Origin: Planctomycetota bacterium | GTDB lineage: Bacteria; Planctomycetota; Uabimicrobiia; Uabimicrobiales; Uabimicrobiaceae | Direction: 5' to 3' | DNA length: 64,000 nt | Assembly: GCA_029260735.1 (NCBI GenBank) | Contig: JAJDCR010000007.1 | Location: 1-64,000, forward strand | Shown: positions 36,563 through 43,227 of the stretch, one piece after another | Layout: every line of letters starts with the position of its first letter | Position numbering within the stretch: position 1 is the first letter of the stretch | The notes under the pieces: model-generated | What the model was told of the DNA's origin: nothing | Seen by the model: only the letters and a program-made list of their open reading frames with translations | The model's database searches: none | Made by a program: the position numbers and the translations under genes

Positions 36563-36811
36563 TTATTAACTTACTTGAGTATTTGGCAAGAAAAAACAAA
36601 TGGAGAGAAATTGCACAACCGTTATCTTTTGACCGATCTGGGAGGAGTTGCTTTAGCGACAGGGTTTGGACAAATGAATCGCTCTCATAATGAAACCGAC
36701 GACCTCTTTCGTTTGGGAAAAGAAGAACATTTCTTGCGTTTAAATAGCTATGGAGAGGATAGCTCTACTTTTGACTTAGTAAAGAGGTTTTCTATTCAAG
36801 GGAGTTTGTAA
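36563..36811 (+). pseudogene. Truncated gene, C-terminal fragment with HNRYLLTD motif
   Basis: An open stretch of about 82 residues with good codon character but no proper start or ribosome site. It reads KLHNRYLLTDLGGVALATGF, then NETDDLFRLGKEEHF and a short tail. The H-x-RY-x-x-TD-x-GG pattern recalls the C-terminal phospholipase D-like module (MIT_C type) of larger, sometimes defence-linked, bacterial proteins. My match is from memory and uncertain. The missing N-terminal part and the surrounding repeats suggest a gene broken by rearrangement. Confidence 0.45.
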
Positions 36812-36844
36812 AAAGGAAGTGGCTTGGTTTGAGAGGCAAATGTA

Positions 36845-36871
36845 AGGTGGTGGAACTAAACTCCATCACCT
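36845..36871. repeat. Short palindrome 1 of the BRO-gene group
   Basis: The arms AGGTGGTGGA and TCCATCACCT (one G-T mispair) lie around seven bases. It is closely related to the palindrome at 38106-38134 on the other side of the BRO-N gene. Confidence 0.6.
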
Positions 36872-36967
36872 CTGCAAATATTAACTAATAAATAGTTTGT
36901 AGTGAAGAGAGATGTGTGAATGATTGAAGTTTAGTAACTTTAATCTAGTTTAAGTTGTAAAGGCTAT

Positions 36968-36998
36968 CAAGGCAGGGTAATAGTATGTCCTTGCCTTG
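36968..36998. repeat. Short palindrome 2 of the BRO-gene group
   Basis: CAAGGCAGGG, an AT-rich loop, then TCCTTGCCTTG. It shares AAGGCARGGTAATA with the palindrome at 37118-37146. Confidence 0.55.
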
Positions 36999-37117
36999 GT
37001 AATTGTATATATGTAAATAGTTTATGGTGATTTGAGTCTGAGTAAGCGAGAAAAATTATTATTTAGTCAGAGAAAATTTTGCGTGGAATGGATTTTATTG
37101 TTTTCAAAACAAGTGTA

Positions 37118-37146
37118 AAGGCAAGGTAATACTATTACCCTGCCTT
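37118..37146. promoter_or_regulatory. Palindrome upstream of the BRO-N gene
   Basis: AAGGCAAGGTAATA and TATTACCCTGCCTT pair with a single mismatch around one base, ending 51 bp before the BRO-N start codon. This is the length and position expected for an operator; the gene itself looks like a phage antirepressor. Confidence 0.55.
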
Positions 37147-37197
37147 CACTAATCTAAAGATATTTGTGTTTGGGAAAATTTACCTTAGAGGAAAACT

Positions 37198-38091
37198 ATG
37201 TTTCAAGTTATTGATACCTTTTATCATGAAAAATCTGATTTTTTTCTTACTCCGATTGTCAATAATAAAAAAGCTTTGTTGTTTTTACCCCATGAAATTC
37301 AGAAACAATTAGATTATGAAGATGTTTCCAGGATGCTTACTCACAGTGACTCGTTTTGCGAAGGAATTGAATATCATGTTTTTCGTGATGAAGCTCTAAA
37401 AAAACTTAAGGAACTTTTGAAAACTAGCGATAGCAGTCTAAAAGAATTTTATAACTCTATTAAATTTGCTTCACATCTTGTAATCCTTACGGAATCAGGT
37501 TTATACACAATGATGATCCTTTCACGAAAGCAAGGCGCTATCCAATTTCGAAGATGGGTAACAGGAGTTGTTTTGCCGTCTATTCGGGAAAAAGGGTCTT
37601 ACCTTTACCAAGAAGAAGAGCGTTTCAGCGATTATCCTAAAACAAATTTGACCTCTTCTGATGTACTCGGAAAAATGGCCTATGAGCTAGGAGAGCAAGC
37701 AGCCAAAATAGCAGATAATGCTTGCCAACTCACGAACCATGCTGTTCAGCTCCAAGAGAATGCCTCGGGCTTAGTTTCTCAGGTCAACTTGATCAAAGCG
37801 ATTGTCAATGAAGTTCAGAGCAACAAGGGAGACATACGAGAGCTGAAACAGCGGGTAAATATTTTGGAGAGGCCAAAGTCTCGTCTGGTTTGTTTGCCCA
37901 AAGCTCCTCTGACCAGAACGGAAGAGCATATCACCTCCGAGCAAATTGAGGTGCTCAAGAGAAAAGTGAAGGAAAAGGGAAAGCCGATTGCGATTTGGAA
38001 AAAATTAAATAAGCATTTTGAGGTTAATCGCTATATCTTTTTACCGAAGAATAGGTTCGATGAAATTCTTGCTTGGTTGGAAATATTATAG
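37198..38091 (+). CDS. BRO-N domain (phage antirepressor-like) protein
   Basis: A 297-residue protein. Residues 1-140 are a BRO-N domain of the kind found in baculovirus BRO proteins and phage antirepressors: an N-terminal strand pair, then LTESGLYTMMILSRKQGAI and FRRWVTGVVLPSIREKGSY, which are the best conserved parts. Residues 155-225 are a coiled coil (LTNHAVQLQENASGL, QSNKGDIRELKQRVN). The C-terminal 60 residues are basic and resemble the tail of phage DNA-binding proteins (IAIWKKLNKHFEVNRYIF). No other phage gene is nearby, so it is a single mobile-origin gene. AGAGG lies five bases before the ATG. Four related palindromes flank it. Confidence 0.85.
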   Translation: MFQVIDTFYHEKSDFFLTPIVNNKKALLFLPHEIQKQLDYEDVSRMLTHSDSFCEGIEYHVFRDEALKKLKELLKTSDSSLKEFYNSIKFASHLVILTESGLYTMMILSRKQGAIQFRRWVTGVVLPSIREKGSYLYQEEERFSDYPKTNLTSSDVLGKMAYELGEQAAKIADNACQLTNHAVQLQENASGLVSQVNLIKAIVNEVQSNKGDIRELKQRVNILERPKSRLVCLPKAPLTRTEEHITSEQIEVLKRKVKEKGKPIAIWKKLNKHFEVNRYIFLPKNRFDEILAWLEIL

Positions 38092-38105
38092 TGGGAAGCA
38101 AATAC

Positions 38106-38134
38106 AAGGTGATGGAATTTTGTTCCATCACCTT
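38106..38134 (+). terminator. Perfect hairpin after the BRO-N gene (palindrome 4)
   Basis: A perfect 12-bp stem AAGGTGATGGAA / TTCCATCACCTT with a five-base loop, 15 bases after the stop. It is probably a terminator and is related to the palindrome at 36845-36871. Confidence 0.65.
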
Positions 38135-38168
38135 AGTTAAAGATAGGAATCTTGTCCTACAGTAAAAA

Positions 38169-38204
38169 AAATCCGTTTTAATCAGCTAAATCCGTTTAAT
38201 CAGC
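38169..38204. repeat. Two tandem 17-19-bp repeats
   Basis: AAATCCGTTTTAATCAGCT is followed directly by AAATCCGTTTAATCAGC. It is a short tandem repeat 74 bp before the next gene, of the same general type as the STRR sequences at 30112 and 52730. Confidence 0.65.
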
Positions 38205-38277
38205 GGTTCAGACAATGCGTGAGAAAAAGAAAAATGAACAAATCTAAGAAGTCTCTATTTTTATGGAGAGTAAAACT

Positions 38278-39204
38278 ATGAAAAAAATTGTTATAGAGAT
38301 CTATTGTTTGCTTATTTTCTTATCTCTTAGCCTGCCTCTTCTTGGGCAAGAAAAGCAAAGTGAATCTAAGTCTGCTAAGGAAGCGTATGAAGAGCTATCC
38401 TCGAAACAAAAATCAAGGCGAGACTACATCAGTCTTTTTCAGGTGATGCAAAGGAAGAAGGAAGCTTTACCCCGTTTTAAGAAGGAAAAGGATCTTTTTC
38501 AGAAAAAAGAAGCGGAGATCAAGAAAGATGTTCTTCAGCTCAGATCTCTGAAAAAAACTTTTTCTCCCAATGAACGAAGAGTTCTGAGGCGATTTTTTGA
38601 GATCAGGAAAAATGTAGATGGGCTTACAGAAGAAAGATTTCTTTATCGTTTTGGCAGCTCGGTTCACAGTAGAAAAGAAAAAGAACTTTTGCAAAAGCGG
38701 GCATTGGGGGCAGATTATTGGTTGAGTTGGGAAATTTCAGAGTGGGAAAAGCTTTTTCAGGTTTGGCCAAGTTCAGAGATAATAAGAGAGAAACTAAGAG
38801 GCTTGGAAAAAAAGCGAAAATGGGTGAGAGATATACGGAAGAACGAAGTGTTTATTTTATTTGAGGATCATTGGAAAACAGTTTCTCTAGAGAAAAAAGC
38901 TTTTTCCTTAGAGAAAATACAAGAGTTGGAGAAAGCCAAAAACAGATCTGAGGTCGAAAAACTTTTGGGGCCTCCGATAGGAGTTATGAAAGTAGGAAAT
39001 GTTTTTGAAATATGCTATTACCCTTCATGGGGGCAAGTAGGATTTTCTCTCCAAGTAGGATTTTCTCTCCATGGAGGTGTTCTTTGGCCAAAAGAGAATT
39101 TTTTTCGATGCAGAATTGTTCGCTTGTGTTATTTTGGAGGCGCTAGCGAAGATATCTATATTTCTAGAGGTCTAAGATCGAGCTACAAAGATTTTTTAGA
39201 GTGA
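38278..39204 (+). CDS. Exported coiled-coil protein with BamE-like tail
   Basis: A 308-residue protein with a signal peptide (IVIEIYCLLIFLSLSLPLLG). A Lys/Glu-rich helical region spans about 25-215. Near 225-245 it reads LEKAKNRSEVEKLLGPPIG, which has the shape of the SmpA/BamE motif (helix, then LLGxP). An in-frame 18-bp tandem duplication (39034-39069) repeats the six residues QVGFSL, which may be a polymerase slip. I cannot assign a function; it is probably periplasmic. The ATG at 38278 is preferred because GGAG at 38265 lies nine bases upstream; an ATG at 38263 is also in frame. Confidence 0.7.
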   Translation: MKKIVIEIYCLLIFLSLSLPLLGQEKQSESKSAKEAYEELSSKQKSRRDYISLFQVMQRKKEALPRFKKEKDLFQKKEAEIKKDVLQLRSLKKTFSPNERRVLRRFFEIRKNVDGLTEERFLYRFGSSVHSRKEKELLQKRALGADYWLSWEISEWEKLFQVWPSSEIIREKLRGLEKKRKWVRDIRKNEVFILFEDHWKTVSLEKKAFSLEKIQELEKAKNRSEVEKLLGPPIGVMKVGNVFEICYYPSWGQVGFSLQVGFSLHGGVLWPKENFFRCRIVRLCYFGGASEDIYISRGLRSSYKDFLE

Positions 39205-39264
39205 TTACGTTAGAGAAAATCTAACGTAACGGTATTCACACCAGGAGAAACCTAACGTAACGAT

Positions 39265-39443
39265 ATTAATGCCACTATGGACTAACGTTAATAGTGTTTG
39301 CGTAGAAATAAAACTAACCTATCTCAATGCAAAATTGGTATCCCGGGAGGGATGTGATATGACAGGCCCCCACCACAACGGGGTAGCCGACGCATTCTCA
39401 ATCTTAAAGTATACAATATATACGCCAGAAGAAACCTATCATA
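39265..39443 (-). repeat. ~183-bp composite repeat, inverted copy
   Basis: In reverse orientation it carries the blocks of the direct copies at 39739 and 39921: ATTAATGCCACTAT, ACTAACGTTAAT, AACTAACCTATCT, GGTATCCCGGGAGGGATGTG, GACAGGCCCCC and CGCCAGAAGAAACC. It is more diverged than the direct copies are from one another. Preceding bases, 39205-39264, hold further TAACGTAACG fragments. Confidence 0.65.
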
Positions 39444-39593
39444 ACATCCATAAAGACATCAATAATATCTAATAAAATTCGAAAAGGGAACTATACCCCA
39501 AGCCAAATTAACCGGAATCCATAAAGTTTCCAGCGTATTCTATAAAAAAGAACGCCGACAAAGTTCATGCGCTGAAAGTGCTACACATCACAG

Positions 39594-39632
39594 CCCAGGG
39601 TAAAGTGAGCCAAAGGCGAACGGAACCCTGGG
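39594..39632. repeat. CCCAGGGT hairpin (REP-like)
   Basis: An 8-bp stem CCCAGGGT / ACCCTGGG with loop GAGCCAAAGGCGAACGG. It resembles REP palindromes dispersed in planctomycete genomes, as I recall them. The rest of 39444-39738 shows no gene. Confidence 0.5.
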
Positions 39633-39738
39633 TCACGAAGGAGCAGAAAAATAATATTTGTACGCAAAATAAAGGAAATACTCTAGTCTGAGAGAGGCAA
39701 AAAAATATAATAGCATTTATGTGAGGTTTCCCCTGGCA

Positions 39739-40150
39739 TTAATACCGTTACGCCAGATTTCTCCTGGCGTGGATATGGTTACGTTAGGTTTTAGAAAACG
39801 TAGGAAACCCCGATGTTATCGGGGCCTAACATATTACATCCCTGCCGGGATACCCATTGCGCATTAAGATAGGTTAGTTTATTTCTAGGCAAATAGCATT
39901 AATGTTAGTCGATAGTGGTATTAATACCGTTACGGCAGATTTCCCCTGGCGTGGATATGGTTACGCTAGGTTTGAGAAAACGTAGGACACCCCGATTTCA
40001 TCGGGGTCTAACATATGACATCCCCGCCGGGATACCCGTTTCGCATTAAGATAGGTAAATTCCATTTCCAAGCAAAACACCATTAACGTTAGCCCATAGT
40101 GGCATTAATACCGTTACGCCAGGTTTCCCTAGGCATGGATACCGTTACGC
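39739..40150 (+). repeat. ~183-bp composite repeat, two direct copies plus a partial third
   Basis: Units start at 39739, 39921 and 40105 with TTAATACCGTTACG, giving periods of 182 and 184 bp; the third copy breaks off after about 45 bp into degenerate CCAGGTTTCC repeats. Each unit contains CGCCAG/CTGGCG hairpin arms, a CCCCGAT/ATCGGGG hairpin, an ATCCCTGCCGGGAT-type palindrome and GCATTAAGATAGGT. It forms a compound palindromic (BIME-like) unit, not a CRISPR, because the spacing holds repeated rather than unique DNA. Confidence 0.8.
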
Positions 40151-40243
40151 CAGGTTTTCCTAAGCGCGGTTTTCCCAGGCGTAGGTTTCCCCAAGCGTAT
40201 TTCCCATGCAAAGACAAAGATTTTATGGATTGGAGCAAACACC

Positions 40244-41281
40244 ATGACCATGTCTGATAGCAAAGAACCCCTACGGCTAGCGATACTAGGAGCAGGTCGT
40301 ATTCCCCCCAGTGCGATTATCCGTCCGGCTCGCCTTGTTCCGGGGGTAGAAATCATGGGGGTGGCGAGCCGCCGCCTTTCTCGGGCGGAGAAGTTTGCCA
40401 GGAAGCATAAGGTTCCTCGTGTTTATGCTAGTGGAGAAGAGCTACTGGCGGATGAGGAGATCGATGCGGTTTATATTTCTTTGCCCAATCATCTTCATGC
40501 TTACTGGGCTACTCAGGCGTTACGGGCAGGGAAACACGTTCTTTGCGAGAAACCCTTGGCTTGTAACGTAATAGAAGCGAAGGCGGTTGTGGCAGAGGCA
40601 AAGAGGAGCGGGCGAGTTTTGTTGGAGGGGTACCACTACTCTTTTCATCCGATGGCGCAGAGAATTCGGGAGATAGTTCGGGGCGGGGAGATTGGTACTT
40701 TGGAGCGGATGGAGACGAGGCTTTGTCTGCCAGCATTTTTGTTTATTTCTTCAAAAGATTTTCGCTATCAGTATGAGATGGGGGGTGGGGTGACGATGGA
40801 TTTGGGGTGTTATGGTATCCATCTTATGCGTTTTGTGAGTGGTCTGGAGCCGGAGGTTGTTTCAGCAGAGGCGAAGGTGAAAAATCAAGTGGATTTGGCC
40901 ATGAGGGCTGGGTTGAGTTTTTCTGGAGATTCTGGGAGTTGTTTGGGTCAGATGGATTGTTCTTTTTCTTCTTTTATACCTGAATTTAGTGCTTGTTTTT
41001 ATGGGAGTCGAGGGACTGTGAAAGCGATTAATCCTTATGCGCCTCAGGATATGTCCAATTCTTTGAAAGTGCAAAATGATAAGGGGACTCACGAGCGGAA
41101 GTTTTCTCGGGAAGTGAGTAGTTTTGTTTATCAGTTGCGTTACTTTGTGCAAGCGATTGAGGGGGTGGGAGAAAAGTCTTTTGATTTGCGACACGACGAT
41201 ATTATTGGAAATATGAGAGCGATAGATGGAATTTATGAGAAGGCTGGTTTGCCAAAACGAGAAGGAAAGTCAATTCTGTGA
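40244..41281 (+). CDS. Gfo/Idh/MocA family NAD(P)-dependent oxidoreductase
   Basis: A cytoplasmic dehydrogenase of 345 residues. The N-terminal Rossmann fold is LRLAILGAGRIPPSAI (GxGxxx motif), followed by VASRRLSRAEKFARKH and the strongly conserved ISLPNHLHAYWATQALRAGKH and VLCEKPLACN, whose EKP lysine is catalytic. The C-terminal domain has GGGVTMDLGCYGIHLMRF, with the usual D-x-G-x-Y-x-x-H. Likely substrates are sugars or inositols; the pyranose-dehydrogenase subgroup is a fair guess. GGAG lies eight bases upstream. The gene overlaps the GMC oxidoreductase by four bases. It is visibly richer in G+C than its surroundings. Confidence 0.9.
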   Translation: MTMSDSKEPLRLAILGAGRIPPSAIIRPARLVPGVEIMGVASRRLSRAEKFARKHKVPRVYASGEELLADEEIDAVYISLPNHLHAYWATQALRAGKHVLCEKPLACNVIEAKAVVAEAKRSGRVLLEGYHYSFHPMAQRIREIVRGGEIGTLERMETRLCLPAFLFISSKDFRYQYEMGGGVTMDLGCYGIHLMRFVSGLEPEVVSAEAKVKNQVDLAMRAGLSFSGDSGSCLGQMDCSFSSFIPEFSACFYGSRGTVKAINPYAPQDMSNSLKVQNDKGTHERKFSREVSSFVYQLRYFVQAIEGVGEKSFDLRHDDIIGNMRAIDGIYEKAGLPKREGKSIL

Positions 41282-42804
41282 ATAGTCTGAAAAAACACTA
41301 CGATGTTGTTATTGTTGGAACGGGGGCAGGTGGAGGCACTTTGGCTTATGCTTTAAGAAATGCGGGCCGGAGTGTTTTGATGATCGAACGGGGAGATTTT
41401 ATTCCTCAAGAGTCTGATAATTGGGACGCTAGAGCGGTTTGGGGAGAGAATAAATACCAGACTAAGGAAATGTGGCAGAACCGGAGAGGAAAGTTGTTTC
41501 GGGCTTTTCAGCACTACCATGTGGGGGGAAATACTAAAGTTTACGGAGCGGCTCTTCCTCGCTTTCGTCGGGAGGATTTTGGGGTTTTAGAGCATAAGGA
41601 GGGGATTTCACCGGCTTGGCCTATTAGCTATGAGGAAATGGAGCCTTACTATGCTCAGGCAGAGAAGCTCTATCATGTTCATGGAGCTACGGGGGAAGAT
41701 CCTACTGATCCGCCCCGGAGTGCTCCTTTCCCTTATCCTGCTCTGGGTCATGAGCCTCATATAAAAAGTTTTCTCGATAAACTCTGCTTACAGGGAATTG
41801 GGCCTGTGTCTATGCCCATTGGGATAGATTTGCGTCCTGGGGGCGGTTGTCTTTTTTGCGGAACTTGCGAAGGTTATCCTTGTCAAGTCTTGGCGAAAGG
41901 AGATGCCGACTCTTGTTGTGTGCGGCCTGCTTTGGAGGACCCTAATGTTGAGTTATTGCCTCAAGCCTTTGCCCGGCGGTTTCTGACGGATTCTTTGGGA
42001 GAGCGGATTGTCTCTGTGGAGATAGAGCACCAAAACGAGAGTAAGCAAATTTATGGCGACCTTTTTGTTTCGGCTTGCGGAGCGATCAACTCTGCTGCGC
42101 TTTTTCTTCGCTCGGCCAATGAAAAACATCCCGATGGGTTGGCGAACTCCTCGGGGATGCTCGGGCGTAACTTCATGGGACATAACTTTACTTGGTTTGT
42201 TCCTTTTCATCGGAAGCGTAGTGAGCAAGATATTTTTCAAAAAACTTGGAGCATTAACGACTTTTATTTCGGAGGTCCTGATTGGCCTTATCCACTGGGA
42301 AACATCCAGTCAGGTGGTAAGTGGCCTATTTTTGAGCAAATATATCCTCGTTTTGCTCGTCGTTTTTTGAGTGAGCTAAGCAAAGATCGTTACTTTATTA
42401 TGGGAACACTCTCGGAAGATTTGCCGGATTTGGAAAATAGAGTGGTATTGACCTCAAGCGGGCAAATCCGTGTGGAGTATCGACCAAATAATATAGCCAG
42501 CCACAAACATCTCAATCGTTTATTGGGGCAAATTTTAAAAAGAGCAGGGTATCGATTTTTTATTACGAAAAATGGATATATGAACACTGTTGATAAGGTA
42601 GGGCACCAATGTGGAACCCTACGTTTTGGTAAAGACCCTGCTAGTTCTGTTCTTGACCCCTTTTGTCGAACCCATGATATTGAAAATCTCTATGTCGTAG
42701 ATGCCTCCTTTTTCCCCTCCTCGGGAGCACTTAATCCTACTTTGACAATTATAGCCCAAGCGCTGCGAGTAGGGAAACATTTGCAAGACCAGTTGGATTG
42801 GTAG
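41278..42804 (+). CDS. GMC-family FAD-dependent oxidoreductase
   Basis: Glucose-methanol-choline type flavoprotein, 508 residues. It has an N-terminal FAD fold YDVVIVGTGAGGGTLAYAL with ERGDF, a substrate loop with HVGGNTKVYG, a cysteine cluster CLFCGTCEGYPC (C-x2-C-x2-C-x4-C) as in the gluconate-dehydrogenase-like subgroup, and a C-terminal VDASFFPSSGALNPTLTII. The catalytic His is probably in VGHQCGT and the Asn is in NPTLT. Translation starts at a GTG that overlaps the stop of the Gfo gene (GTGA), so the two are coupled and presumably act on successive oxidations of one sugar or polyol; the substrate is unknown. No Tat signal is seen. Confidence 0.9.
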   Translation: MNSLKKHYDVVIVGTGAGGGTLAYALRNAGRSVLMIERGDFIPQESDNWDARAVWGENKYQTKEMWQNRRGKLFRAFQHYHVGGNTKVYGAALPRFRREDFGVLEHKEGISPAWPISYEEMEPYYAQAEKLYHVHGATGEDPTDPPRSAPFPYPALGHEPHIKSFLDKLCLQGIGPVSMPIGIDLRPGGGCLFCGTCEGYPCQVLAKGDADSCCVRPALEDPNVELLPQAFARRFLTDSLGERIVSVEIEHQNESKQIYGDLFVSACGAINSAALFLRSANEKHPDGLANSSGMLGRNFMGHNFTWFVPFHRKRSEQDIFQKTWSINDFYFGGPDWPYPLGNIQSGGKWPIFEQIYPRFARRFLSELSKDRYFIMGTLSEDLPDLENRVVLTSSGQIRVEYRPNNIASHKHLNRLLGQILKRAGYRFFITKNGYMNTVDKVGHQCGTLRFGKDPASSVLDPFCRTHDIENLYVVDASFFPSSGALNPTLTIIAQALRVGKHLQDQLDW

Positions 42805-42948
42805 ATTAATACGCACTATTTATACGATACCTGAAAAACATGCATTTAATCTAGGCCCATATTTTATAAGGTTTAGTCGCGAGGCACCAGTAGCATTAAG
42901 TTAAGCGGTAGCCTTTGTGTTTTTTCCCCTCTGCGGTGGATTTTGAGT

Positions 42949-43093
42949 AGAAAAGAATTTCACGCAAAGGCGCAAAGAAAAGCAAAGTGAAGATGTAAAA
43001 AATCTTTCTGTTGATGAAGTTCTTCGAATTTATCTCTTGCCTGGATTCTTTTTCTCCTTGGCGCCTTTGCGTCTTTGCGTGAAATTCTTTTCT
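42949..43093. repeat. Inverted repeat with CGCAAAGR octamers
   Basis: A 29-bp arm at 42949-42977 (AGAAAAGAATTTCACGCAAA and on) is mirrored at 43065-43093 with one mismatch. The arms are built of CGCAAAGG/CGCAAAGA octamers, a widespread low-complexity dispersed repeat. It occupies the 423-bp gap between the convergent GMC and histidine kinase genes, which otherwise holds nothing recognisable. Confidence 0.8.
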
Positions 43094-43227
43094 TTCTTCA
43101 ACCTTAAGGCTCATTCTTTTTGCTGTGCCTTAAAAATATGCAAATCCAAATGCGTGTTTTTTCTTCTTATTCTTTCTATTCTTTAGCCCTTTTTTGTTTC
43201 CGTGTGTGAGAAACCTGTAATGGATTA

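Noticed and set aside
39269..39472. A 67-codon frame inside the inverted composite repeat
   Set aside because: It lies wholly in repeat DNA and is not preserved in the other copies.
39739..40200. Possible CRISPR array because of regularly spaced palindromes
   Set aside because: The DNA between the palindromes is itself repeated with a ~183-bp period, so there are no unique spacers, and no cas genes are near.
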